Part shown: one piece after another, positions 8,422 to 16,581 of the stretch
How the letters are laid out: the number at the start of each line of letters is the position of its first letter
Numbering within the stretch: the stretch's first letter is position 1
Source of the DNA: Pseudoduganella violacea
GTDB lineage: Bacteria; Pseudomonadota; Gammaproteobacteria; Burkholderiales; Burkholderiaceae_D
Assembly: GCF_014191875.1 (NCBI RefSeq)
Contig: NZ_JACHXD010000017.1
Coordinates: 60,613-124,612, forward strand
Direction of reading: 5' to 3'
DNA: 64,000 nt
Program-made: the position numbers and the translations under genes
Notes under the pieces: model-generated
What the model was told of the DNA's origin: nothing
What the model saw: only the letters and a program-made list of their open reading frames with translations
The model's database searches: none

Positions 8422-8962
8422 GCATGCCCTTCCGGTAAAAGGCGGAGAATGCAAGATCGCAGGCCAGCGGACTGGCTGGGGCGTCGGACCGGCGGCAGCG
8501 GACGCTATCCAGGGCGGCGTTCGGCAAGCCGCTGCTGATCTCTTTCACGAAATTGCGCACTGCCGGATAGCCGGCGCTGACCGTCAGGGTGACTTTGTAG
8601 CGCAGATAGGGCTGGCGGCTGCCCTTTTCCAGCACATACGCCACTTCATCGACAGGCAATTCGGATTGCGCCGCAATGCCGTGCAGCTTGCGCACCAGCT
8701 CCGCGCTGTCGAAATCCGGCAATGGCGGCTGGCTCGCCGTGGACTGCAGCGCCGACACCGGGCGTGCCGCAGTCCGCGGCGCGGCGCGCAAGGCCTGCAG
8801 GCGCAGCGCGGCCTGCCGCGCCTCGTGGTGGTATGCCGCAAACAGGAGCGCCGCCGCCACGACCAGCAGGCTGGCCAGGAGCAGCGCGCCGACCAGCACC
8901 GGGTTCGAACGCAGCGCTCCGCGCGCATAGAATTGAAGTCGAGCCAGAAATGATGGAGCCAT
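8414..8962 (-). CDS. PilO/GspM-like single-pass membrane protein
   Basis: 182 residues from the ATG at 8962 (an in-frame TTG at 8998 would add 12 residues but has no better signal). A membrane segment at about 20-42 (VLVGALLLASLLVVAAALLFAAYHH) is followed by a coiled-coil-like region and a ferredoxin-like C-terminal domain (VAYVLEKG... VTLTVSAGYPAVRNFVKEI) as in PilO/GspM. It is the first gene of the operon, so its promoter should lie in 8963-9196. It likely forms the alignment subcomplex with the PilN-position protein at the other end of the operon. Confidence 0.6.
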   Translation of the reverse strand: MAPSFLARLQFYARGALRSNPVLVGALLLASLLVVAAALLFAAYHHEARQAALRLQALRAAPRTAARPVSALQSTASQPPLPDFDSAELVRKLHGIAAQSELPVDEVAYVLEKGSRQPYLRYKVTLTVSAGYPAVRNFVKEISSGLPNAALDSVRCRRSDAPASPLACDLAFSAFYRKGMRG

Positions 8963-9196
8963 AGCGAACTGGTACTCAAAGCGGCATGAAATTATCAATT
9001 AGGCAAGCATACACGAATAATTTCTTGGTTGCACTTATGTTTTCAACAATTGTGCCCGGCACGCCACGCCAATAAAAACGCTGGCCAACGCCCTGCCCCG
9101 TCGGCGCAGCGTACGTTCCCGTACATACGCGGCCCCTGGCACGGCGCATGATCCTTTCCACCTGCTACCAGGTCCAACATTCATAAGGAGAGGCTC

Positions 9197-10081
9197 ATGC
9201 AATCAACATCGTTATCCCCGGTCCTCGCTGACAGCAGCGCATCCGGCGTATCCTGGGGCGCCATCTTTGGCGGCGCCGCGGCGGCGGCGGCGCTCTCGTT
9301 CATTCTGCTGCTGCTCGGTCTCGGACTCGGCCTGTCTGCGATTTCGCCCTACTCATACAACGATGCGCCGCTGGCCGCCACGACCATCGGCTGGGTCATC
9401 TTTATGCAGCTGGCGGCATCGGCCATCGGCGGCTATGTGGCCGGCAGGCTGCGCGTGAAATGGGGCGGCGTGCACGGCGACGAGGTGCATTTCCGCGATA
9501 CCGCGCATGGCCTGCTGGCCTGGGCGGTCGCCACACTGCTGACGGCCAGTCTGATGGCGGGCGGCATGCGCGCCGTCCTGCACGACGCCGCCGATAGCGC
9601 CACGGCCGTCGGCACGGTAGGCGCGGCCGCCATGGCTGCCGGCAACGCCAAGGACCGCAACGGTCCATCCTCCGGCATTCTCGACTACTACACCGATATG
9701 GCAATGCGTTCGGCTGGCAGCGCGCCGCCCACCGATAGCGAACGTGCCGAGATTGCACGCCTCATCGGCTCCGCCATTGCCGGCGGCGGCCTGCCGCCGG
9801 CTGACCGCAGCTATCTGGCCCAGATCATCGCCCGACGCTCCGCCCTGCCGCAGGCCGAAGCGGAGCGGCATGCCGATGACATCTACACCCGCGCCGCCAG
9901 CGCCACTGCCAGCGCCAAGGCCAAAGCCCTGCAAAAGGCCAACGAGGCGCGCAAGGCGGCCGCCCATTCGGCGCTGTGGATGTTCGTCGCCCTGCTGGCC
10001 GGCGCCTTTGTCGCCAGCTTGAGCGCCACCTTCGGCGGCCGTAACCGCGACCATGAGCGGGTTATGGAGCGCTCCGCCTAG
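9197..10081 (+). CDS. Multi-pass membrane protein of unknown function
   Basis: 294 residues with AAGGAG seven bases upstream of the ATG. Four hydrophobic stretches are visible: about 20-52 (Gly/Ala-rich, with GLGLGLSAI), 62-82, 108-128, and 262-283. Between the third and fourth lies a long Ala-rich soluble region (about 130-255) with an alternating charged, helical character. I do not recognise a family with certainty; proteins of this type are annotated as hypothetical in Oxalobacteraceae. Followed by a 13-bp tandem repeat and a tiny membrane-peptide gene, with which it may be co-transcribed up to the terminator at 10240. Confidence 0.75.
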   Translation: MQSTSLSPVLADSSASGVSWGAIFGGAAAAAALSFILLLLGLGLGLSAISPYSYNDAPLAATTIGWVIFMQLAASAIGGYVAGRLRVKWGGVHGDEVHFRDTAHGLLAWAVATLLTASLMAGGMRAVLHDAADSATAVGTVGAAAMAAGNAKDRNGPSSGILDYYTDMAMRSAGSAPPTDSERAEIARLIGSAIAGGGLPPADRSYLAQIIARRSALPQAEAERHADDIYTRAASATASAKAKALQKANEARKAAAHSALWMFVALLAGAFVASLSATFGGRNRDHERVMERSA

Positions 10082-10120
10082 GCGCCCCGCCTAGGCGCCC
10101 CGCGTAGACGCTCCACCTAA
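10075..10120. repeat. Degenerate 13-bp tandem repeat across a stop codon
   Basis: Three and a half copies of a 13-base unit CGCCTAGGCGCCC. Copies one and two are identical (10075-10087, 10088-10100), the third (10101-10113) has three changes, and the fourth is partial. Each unit contains a CTAGG or GTAGA core, so the TAG stop of the preceding gene recurs in each copy. No function is evident; it may be slipped-strand duplication of the gene end. Confidence 0.8.
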
Positions 10121-10149
10121 AACATTCCCTCGACAAGAAAGGAAAGAAA

Positions 10150-10224
10150 ATGCGTTCCATTTTGCTTCTGCTGCTCGGCATTCCGCTACCGATCGTGATT
10201 CTGATTGCGCTGTTTGTGCGCTGA
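10150..10224 (+). CDS. 24-residue single-pass membrane peptide
   Basis: A very short gene: ATG at 10150, TGA at 10222-10224, with AAGGAAA about seven bases upstream. The product starts MRSILLLLLGIPLPIVILI and ends in a basic FVR, a single hydrophobic helix with a central Pro-x-Pro kink. Peptides with the pattern MR-hydrophobic-GIPxPIxILIALF recur, as I recall, in Beta- and Gammaproteobacteria as unannotated small membrane proteins. It lies between a membrane-protein gene and a terminator. Its role is unknown. Confidence 0.6.
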   Translation: MRSILLLLLGIPLPIVILIALFVR

Positions 10225-10239
10225 CATGAAACAACAATG

Positions 10240-10265
10240 AAAAAAGGCGCCACAGCACCTTTTTT
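10240..10265. terminator. Bidirectional intrinsic terminator
   Basis: AAAAAAGG and CCTTTTTT arms (10240-10247 and 10258-10265) enclose a GC-containing loop that can add two more pairs. A-tract on one side and T-tract on the other allow termination in both directions, as expected between the convergent genes ending at 10224 and 10288. Confidence 0.75.
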
Positions 10266-10287
10266 CATTGCATGGAAGCCGCTGCGC

Positions 10288-11829
10288 TCAGCTGCGCCCG
10301 GCCAGCTTGGCCACCACGGGCACCAAGGCGGCGGGACGGCAGCCGTAGGCGGCCAGGCGACCGGCGGCGCCGGGGGCCAGATCCAGGTCGTAGGGCATGC
10401 GGCCGGCAACGAGCCACAGCTTGTCGTGCGGCAGCGCGGCCAGCAGTTTTTGCTGACCGTCGACCAGCATGGCGTTGTAGGTCTGGACCACGATCTGCGC
10501 CGCGCCTTTGGCAAAGGCGATGGCTTCGGCCACTTCCTCTTCCTTCGCCTCGGCCGACAGGGCGTATTCGCGCACGTTCAGGCCAGCTTCCTGCAAGGCC
10601 GGCAGCATGGAGCTGCGCGGCTCTTTATTGCGTGCCAGGGCCACTTCGTCGATCTCGCTGCGCGAGCGCACTTCGATGGTCAGCAGCACGACCGGCTGCG
10701 CCGGGTCGAGCGGACGGAAGTCGCCTTGCACGCGCAGGGCTTCGGCCTGCACCTTGCGGGCCAGGGCCATTGCTTCAGGCTGCATCAGGCCTTGCGGCTT
10801 GACGGGACGTTCGCGCCACTGCTGCACGGCCTTCACTTTTTTCAGTTCCTGCACGCGGCGCGCGGCTTCGTCGATGCGCGCCAGCGGGATGCGGCCCTGC
10901 TCCACCGCTTCCAGCACGGCGTCGATGGCGGCATGCTGCTGCGCTTCGCGGTGCGAGATCAGCACGATGTCGGTGCCGGCCAGCAGGGTCGAGATGGCGC
11001 CTTGCGGAATGCCCACGCCTTCCGAAATCGCCGCCATTTCCAGGCAGTCGGAAATCACCGTGCCTTGATAGCCCATTTCGCCGCGCAGCAGGTCGGTCAG
11101 CACGGCTTTGGACAGCGTCGCCGGCACCGAGGTGTCGGCTTCGAACGCGGGGAAGACCACGTGGGCGGTCATGATGGCGTCGACGCCTTGGGCGATCGCT
11201 GCGCGGAAGGGCGCCAGCTCGACGGCGCGCAGGCGCTCCTTATCGTGCGGCACCAGGGCCATGGCGTAGTGCGAGTCGATGGCGGTGTCGCCGTGGCCGG
11301 GGAAGTGCTTGGCGGTGGCGGCGATGCCCGCCGATCTCACGCCGCGCACGGCGGCCAGGCCGTATTCGATGACGGTGGCCGGCTCTTCGCCGTAGGAGCG
11401 CACGCCGATCACGGGATTCAGGCGGTTGTTGTTCACGTCCAGCACGGGCGCCAGCAACATATTGATGCCGATCTGGCGCATTTCGTCGGCGCTGATCTGG
11501 GTCAGCTGCTCGCAGTACTGGACCGAGCCGGCCTCCTGGAAGGCCATGGCGGCCGGGATCGGCGTCACGCCCTGCTCGATGCGCATCACCATGCCGCCCT
11601 CCTGGTCGAGGGCGATCAGCAGCGGTTCGTCGCTCACTTCAGCATTGATGTCCTGCAGTTCCCGGCACAGGGCGGAGAGCTGCTCCGGCGTGTGCACATT
11701 GCGGCGGAACAGGATGACCCCGCCCACTTTCTTTTCCCGAATCAGCCGCTTGATGCCGTCATTGGCTTCCAGCGCATCGAAGCCCACCATGAACAGCTGG
11801 CCTACTTTTTCCCGCAATCCCTGCTCCAT
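10288..11829 (-). CDS. Glycoside hydrolase family 3, NagZ-like beta-N-acetylhexosaminidase
   Basis: 513 residues, no signal peptide, so cytoplasmic. The catalytic GH3 domain (about 1-340) shows the NagZ signature KHFPGHGDTAIDSH, whose His-Asp pair acts as general acid/base in this family, and the nucleophile region TVISDCLEM. It is longer than the single-domain NagZ (about 340 residues); residues about 370-510 form an additional GH3 C-terminal-like domain, as in Bacillus-type NagZ. Expected reaction: release of N-acetylglucosamine from muropeptides or other beta-hexosaminides. It starts 46 bases after the phytanoyl-dioxygenase-like gene and may be the last gene of that operon, in which case the substrate could be the product of the glycosyltransferase upstream. 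Confidence 0.85.
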   Translation of the reverse strand: MEQGLREKVGQLFMVGFDALEANDGIKRLIREKKVGGVILFRRNVHTPEQLSALCRELQDINAEVSDEPLLIALDQEGGMVMRIEQGVTPIPAAMAFQEAGSVQYCEQLTQISADEMRQIGINMLLAPVLDVNNNRLNPVIGVRSYGEEPATVIEYGLAAVRGVRSAGIAATAKHFPGHGDTAIDSHYAMALVPHDKERLRAVELAPFRAAIAQGVDAIMTAHVVFPAFEADTSVPATLSKAVLTDLLRGEMGYQGTVISDCLEMAAISEGVGIPQGAISTLLAGTDIVLISHREAQQHAAIDAVLEAVEQGRIPLARIDEAARRVQELKKVKAVQQWRERPVKPQGLMQPEAMALARKVQAEALRVQGDFRPLDPAQPVVLLTIEVRSRSEIDEVALARNKEPRSSMLPALQEAGLNVREYALSAEAKEEEVAEAIAFAKGAAQIVVQTYNAMLVDGQQKLLAALPHDKLWLVAGRMPYDLDLAPGAAGRLAAYGCRPAALVPVVAKLAGRS

Positions 11830-11875
11830 TCTTTCTTTCCTCCGTTTTGTCCCACTATGTTTGCTGAATTTGGTC

Positions 11876-12838
11876 TTACTCTTGCCAGGGACTGAGTCCC
11901 AGCAGTTTTTCGCCCAGCGCGGTCAGGACCGCGCGCCGGTACTTGGTTTGTTCCCAGTTGCGCGGGTCGCCGTGCAGGCTATAGCCTTCCGGCGCCAGGC
12001 GCTCGCTCCAGGAGCGGATGCGCCAGTCGCGCAAGGCCTGGTTCTCTTCCCGCGCAGGCATCATGGAGATGTATTGTGCCAGCCGCACCTTGTCCTTGGA
12101 CTTGTTCTGGCGGATGCCGTGGCATAGCTTGCTGTTGAAGATCAGCAGGTCGCCCTTGGCCAGATACACGTTCACGAACTGGAATTCGCTGACGTCGGGA
12201 CGATACCAGTCCCAGTTGTCCGGCTGCTCGCGCCGCCATTCGGCGTAATTGCGGTACAGCTCGGGCACACAGACAAAGCCGCCCACCTCCTCGTCCAGCT
12301 GGTCGTTCACGGCCAGCACGCCCTGCACGTTCTGCGGGTCGGTATCGGGATCGTAGTCCCAGTGCATGAAGCTCTTGAAGACAAAACCCGGTTCGGGCGG
12401 CAGATTGAAATTCATGCGGTCGATGGAAACCCACAGCTTCTCGGTTCCCCACACATCGGCAAAGGCCTGGTGCACGCGCGGGGTCTGGCGCGCATCCCAT
12501 AGATACTGGTGATTATACAGTTCGATCATGCCGGCGTTAAAGCTCAGCTCCGTCTTGCGCAGCTGGGATTTGAGCGGCGGGTACCAGGTCGACGGGTCGG
12601 CCGGGTCCATCTCCTCGAACTCCCACATCAGCTTTTGCAGGCGGTCGGCATGGGCGCCATCGATGGCCTGCTTGATGACGATATAGCCGTTCTCGCGCCA
12701 GAAGCGCCAATCGGCTTCGCTCAGCACGCGCAGCGGCTCGCCGTTGGCACGGTCATTGAGGCGGAAGCTTTGCTCGCCGATGGTGGACAGATTACGCTCG
12801 CCGATACTGTTTTTATTGATTGCTTCGATGCTTTTCAT
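11876..12838 (-). CDS. Phytanoyl-CoA dioxygenase (PhyH) family Fe(II)/2-oxoglutarate oxygenase
   Basis: 320 residues. The double-stranded beta-helix metal site is visible as H159-W-D161 (SFMHWDYDPDTDPQ) with the distal His at 240 (KLCHGIRQN), and Arg252 is placed to bind 2-oxoglutarate. The N-terminus has the usual PhyH opening, FWRENGYIVIKQAID at about 47-61. The ATG at 12838 overlaps the TGA of the glycosyltransferase-GNAT gene and has a strong GGAGGA site, so the two are translationally coupled. PhyH enzymes hydroxylate lipids, amino acids or secondary metabolites; here the neighbours argue for tailoring of a glycosylated small molecule or glycan. The substrate cannot be read from sequence. 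Confidence 0.85.
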   Translation of the reverse strand: MKSIEAINKNSIGERNLSTIGEQSFRLNDRANGEPLRVLSEADWRFWRENGYIVIKQAIDGAHADRLQKLMWEFEEMDPADPSTWYPPLKSQLRKTELSFNAGMIELYNHQYLWDARQTPRVHQAFADVWGTEKLWVSIDRMNFNLPPEPGFVFKSFMHWDYDPDTDPQNVQGVLAVNDQLDEEVGGFVCVPELYRNYAEWRREQPDNWDWYRPDVSEFQFVNVYLAKGDLLIFNSKLCHGIRQNKSKDKVRLAQYISMMPAREENQALRDWRIRSWSERLAPEGYSLHGDPRNWEQTKYRRAVLTALGEKLLGLSPWQE

Positions 12839-14934
12839 ACGCTCCTCCGGGGGTCTTTGCGGACATCGTATTCAAGGAAATTCAGACGGTCGAAGAACAG
12901 GTTGTAGGCATACTCAAAGCGGCCGCACACCTTGAAGCCCTTCTTCAGATAGATGCGCAGCGCCTCGCTCTGCTCCCATACCGTGAGGATGATGCGCTGG
13001 CTGCCCTTCTCGCGCGCCAAGCGCTCGATCTCGGCGAACATGGTGTTAAACAGGCCCTTGCCGCGGTATTCGCTTTCCAGCGCCAGGCTGGCGACGAAAT
13101 AGTCCGATTCGTCGGAATTACGGCTGATAAATTCATCGTAGGCCTCGTCCATCGGCTTCATTTCATCGCGGTAGTAGGACACGGCCTTCACCTGGTTGAA
13201 TTCGGCGATGGTGCCGCCGGTGAAAAAGCCGGTGAAGTTCTGCTCATAGTCGAACATGCCGTGGACATGCTCGATGTACTGGTCGATATTCTGCCGCCTT
13301 TGCAACTCGACCAGGGGCAGGTTCAGTTTATTGTTGAAGGAGCAGTATTCCAGGTAGCTGGTGGAAAACAGCAGGGCCGCCATGCGGTTCTTGTGCTTTT
13401 CCGCCACCACGCTGCCCGGCACGAAGTTGGCGCCGTTGCTGGTTTTGAGCAGGGGCGTGGCGATGCGCGCCGAGGATTCGCCGCATGCCAGCAGGCCGGC
13501 TAGCTGGGTGGTGGGCACCGCCTCCTCGCCCAGGCGCGACTGGCCGCGCGTGGCGCGCCAGAAGTCGCCGCGCCGTATCGCCGCGCCATTTTTCGCCATC
13601 AAGTAGGCGGAAAACAGGGTGTTGACCTTGTCCAGCTTGCGGTCGTGCGAGAGGAAGGAATAGTAATGGCAGGTTTCGGGCTGGGCGCGCAACTGCGGCG
13701 CGTAAGCCATGCGCGGCACTTCCTCGATATACGTCACCTGGCCGAGCTGCTCCAGCTCCAGGATATCGTCCAGTATCCAGTCGCGCTGCCGCAGGGCATG
13801 CATGCAGCTGTCGTAGCCGGCCTGCTCTTCGGCGCTGAGCGGCATGGGGGCGCAGGTGATCGCATCGAGCACCAGGCGCATGCCGAGCAAGCCACAGATG
13901 GTGCTTTCCTGGCGCTCGTCGTACAGCACCGAATGGTGCGCCTCCATCTCGCCGTAGCTGAGGAAGGCGTGGCCGATCTCCTTCTGCCATACGCCATATG
14001 TGGCGTCGTGCAGGGCCGAAGCGTAGTCCTTGGAACGCACCGAGGCCTTGTCGGGGATATTGCCGCTGATGATGCTGAAATTGGCCGTCATCTCGCGCAC
14101 CATCTTGCGCACCGAGGCATTGCCCTTCTTCGCCACCAGCATGCCGTTTTCATCCTTGAACAGGTTCAGCCAGCTGACGGCGTACTGGCGGATTTCGCCC
14201 GATGCCGCTTCGATGCGGAAGTCCAGGTAGTCCGGTACTTCGGGCTTGGTCAGGAAGATGGTGGCCGATTTGTACGGGATGGTGTCCACGTCCAGGTACA
14301 CACCGCCGTATTCGCGCAGGATCAGCAGGCGGAAGAAGTCGGCCAGATTCACGTAATAGCGCTTTTCGTGCAGCTCTTCGAGGTAGGCCAGATGCTCGGC
14401 ACTGTGGCTGGCGGCCAGGGCGCGCAGGCTGCGCACCGGGTAGCGCCGCTCGCCGATGGCGTAGCTGCCCAGCGCATAGGGCGCCTCTTCCGGCTCGGCC
14501 GCGAACAAGGGATCGGCGCGCAGCTGCCCGGCATCCCACACCCACAGCACCACCTGGTAGCGGAAGGCGTTGGCCGCCTCCACCTCGTCGATGGCGCCCT
14601 GCCACTGCTCGATGGCGCTGACGGCGATCGAGGGCAGCGGGCCGCCCATCCAGATGCGGTGCATCAGCCGCTCGTCATCGTCCATCAGCTGGGTCGGAAT
14701 GCCGGCCAGCGAGGAAATGCTGCGCGCATCGAACAGGCGGAAATTGGAGCGCACGAAGCGCCGCAGATCCTGCAGATGCTCGCGGTAGTTATCCTGTTGC
14801 GTCCTCAGCCAGGCGACGTCGCTCGCCATATCGATATTATTGGTCGCGCAATACAGCTCCCAGCGCTTGCAGCTCAAGAACTCCGACTTCAGGTTTTTGA
14901 TCAGAATTTCATACTCAAGATCGAAATTTGTCAT
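12835..14934 (-). CDS. Glycosyltransferase (DxD, TcdA/B-type) fused to GNAT acetyltransferase
   Basis: 699 residues. The N-terminal part (about 85-400) has the hallmark of sugar-binding DxD glycosyltransferases of the GT44/GT32 type: HRIWMGGPLP at about 92-101, the nucleotide-contacting ADFFRLLILREYGG at 198-211, and L-D215-V-D217-T metal site. The C-terminal 160 residues are a GNAT domain with acetyl-CoA loop R624-G-K-G-L-F and the typical ALRIYLKKGFKVCGR strand-helix. About 150 residues in the middle are unassigned. It follows the exporter gene by 42 bases and overlaps the PhyH gene. The combination points to a molecule that is glycosylated, acetylated, oxidised and exported; an alternative is a protein-modifying effector, but no secretion signal is seen. 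Confidence 0.8.
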   Translation of the reverse strand: MTNFDLEYEILIKNLKSEFLSCKRWELYCATNNIDMASDVAWLRTQQDNYREHLQDLRRFVRSNFRLFDARSISSLAGIPTQLMDDDERLMHRIWMGGPLPSIAVSAIEQWQGAIDEVEAANAFRYQVVLWVWDAGQLRADPLFAAEPEEAPYALGSYAIGERRYPVRSLRALAASHSAEHLAYLEELHEKRYYVNLADFFRLLILREYGGVYLDVDTIPYKSATIFLTKPEVPDYLDFRIEAASGEIRQYAVSWLNLFKDENGMLVAKKGNASVRKMVREMTANFSIISGNIPDKASVRSKDYASALHDATYGVWQKEIGHAFLSYGEMEAHHSVLYDERQESTICGLLGMRLVLDAITCAPMPLSAEEQAGYDSCMHALRQRDWILDDILELEQLGQVTYIEEVPRMAYAPQLRAQPETCHYYSFLSHDRKLDKVNTLFSAYLMAKNGAAIRRGDFWRATRGQSRLGEEAVPTTQLAGLLACGESSARIATPLLKTSNGANFVPGSVVAEKHKNRMAALLFSTSYLEYCSFNNKLNLPLVELQRRQNIDQYIEHVHGMFDYEQNFTGFFTGGTIAEFNQVKAVSYYRDEMKPMDEAYDEFISRNSDESDYFVASLALESEYRGKGLFNTMFAEIERLAREKGSQRIILTVWEQSEALRIYLKKGFKVCGRFEYAYNLFFDRLNFLEYDVRKDPRRSV

Positions 14935-14976
14935 TCGCTTCTCGCCTCACTCAATTCTTCCACTGCCTACTGCACA

Positions 14977-16185
14977 TCAACTGGCATAAGCCGGCGCAGG
15001 CTGCCGGGCCTCATGCCTCCTTACAAACAACAGCAAACCGATATAGATGACCAATCCCAGCGGCACATTGAACAGCGCATAGGACGAGAGCGAATAATTG
15101 AACTTCTCGCACACCAGGTTGTAGACCTCCAACCCGGCCGAGATATAGATGCAGTACAACAGGCTCATGGCCGACGAGGTCAGGCTCATGGACTCGCCGG
15201 TGGCCGTCAGCGAGATGCGCACCAGGGCGCCGTTGAACAGGCCAAAGCCGGCCGAGAACACGAACATGCAGGCGATGAACAGCAGACCGTTTTCGCGCGC
15301 CAGCCCCGCGCCGAGAAAACCGAACAGCGCCAGCGCCCCGCCCTGGCGGATCAGGCGGTTCATCGAGAAGTTCTTGTCCAGCCGCTGGATCATCACCGTG
15401 CTCAGAATGAAGCCGGAGAAGATCACGCACTGGTAGGCGATATAGGTGCCGTAGGATTCATGCATATGGCCCAGCACAATGGCCGGCGACAGGCCGATCC
15501 AGGCCGTCAGCGGCGTGATGGCGATGCCGGCGATGAAGATGCCGAACATGAACTGGCGGTTGCGGAAAATATTCAGATAGCTGCGCCGCACGGCGGCAAA
15601 GTCGAAACGCGGGGCCTCGATCTGCCCTTGCGGCATGGTGCGGTAGAGGCCCAGCCAGGTGACGACGGCCAGCGCCAGCGAGATCAGGAAGATGTATTTC
15701 CAGTGCAGGACACTGATGATGCCGCTACCCACCACGGGCCCGATCAGGGGCGCGAAGATGCCGGTATTGGACAGGATGGCCGTCAGCTTGACCGCTTCCT
15801 TGTCCTCGAACAGCTCGTGGATCATGGCGTAGCCGATGAAGATGAAGCAGGTGCCCATGCCCTGGAAGAAGCGCGCGGCCAGGAATTCGCCGATGGTCTG
15901 CGTGAATGGAATGGCCAGCGTGGCCAGGGCAAACAAGGCATTCCCGGCCAGCATGACCTTGCGCTTGCCGACGCGGTCGGCGATCGGGCCGAGGAAGATC
16001 TGCAGGCTGGCGCCGCCCAGGATGTACAGGCTCAGCGAGAGCGCGATATGGCGCGGCGCGCCCTGGTAGTCCTTCACCACCTGCAGCATGGCCGGCATGA
16101 TCATGTCGTTGGACAGATAGATCGTCAGCTCGTACAGGATGAAAAACAGGGAGAAATACAGCAGCGGCCTTCTTTTTTCAAACAT
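14977..16185 (-). CDS. MFS drug/H+ antiporter, MdfA/Bcr type
   Basis: 402 residues from the ATG at 16185 (GAGG eight bases upstream; an in-frame GTG lies at 16194). About 12 hydrophobic segments. Hallmarks: acidic residue in the first helix with the FILYELTIYLSNDMIMPAM pattern of MdfA-like (DHA1) exporters, loop 2-3 motif A variant GPIADRVGKRKVM, and the GPVVGSGI proline/glycine motif C of antiporters in helix 5. It would export a hydrophobic or cationic compound in exchange for protons. It is the first gene of the run that continues with the glycosyltransferase-GNAT and PhyH genes, so it may export or confer self-protection to their product. Confidence 0.85.
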   Translation of the reverse strand: MFEKRRPLLYFSLFFILYELTIYLSNDMIMPAMLQVVKDYQGAPRHIALSLSLYILGGASLQIFLGPIADRVGKRKVMLAGNALFALATLAIPFTQTIGEFLAARFFQGMGTCFIFIGYAMIHELFEDKEAVKLTAILSNTGIFAPLIGPVVGSGIISVLHWKYIFLISLALAVVTWLGLYRTMPQGQIEAPRFDFAAVRRSYLNIFRNRQFMFGIFIAGIAITPLTAWIGLSPAIVLGHMHESYGTYIAYQCVIFSGFILSTVMIQRLDKNFSMNRLIRQGGALALFGFLGAGLARENGLLFIACMFVFSAGFGLFNGALVRISLTATGESMSLTSSAMSLLYCIYISAGLEVYNLVCEKFNYSLSSYALFNVPLGLVIYIGLLLFVRRHEARQPAPAYAS

Positions 16186-16581
16186 CTCGTCCACCTCAAG
16201 GATTTTATTGAACGGCGCAGGTCTGTTGCCTTCTGGTCTTAAACTGGCCTCAATACTAGCTTAAGTGGACTCGAATTGGTATTGTTTTTCAGTAGAAAAT
16301 AAACAAGATTGTTACAAGATATTTCCGTGCTCTGACAGAAACGAAAAGGTGTTTCCTAAGGGATAAACCGTGTTCTGTAAATGTCATGTTTTTAAGAAAT
16401 AGACAGGTGTGGAAAATTAGCAATATTGCCTCTGCAAAAGCACCTGCCGCCGTACAGAAGTGGTCTGCATCCCCCATCCCGTATGCTAGTATTCGGCAGC
16501 CTTCCGGCTGCCCGGCCCTGCGTTATTGCCGAGGAACAATAAAAATCAAACTTCACGCCTGAATAGAACGGAGAGAAACCA
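16186..16581. other. 396-bp divergent intergenic region
   Basis: No credible gene here. It carries the promoters of the exporter operon (minus) and the permease (plus). The half next to the exporter is AT-rich compared with the rest of the window (16260-16430). A perfect 7-bp hairpin with a TTCC loop, GGCAGCC/GGCTGCC, lies at 16495-16512, preceded by TAGTAT at 16487 as a possible -10; I see no matching -35. A 62-codon reading frame on the minus strand (16289-16477) lacks an RBS and has atypical codon use. Confidence 0.55.

Noticed and set aside
16289..16477. 62-codon minus-strand frame in the permease/exporter gap
   Set aside because: No RBS, no recognisable sequence and AT-rich promoter-like DNA.
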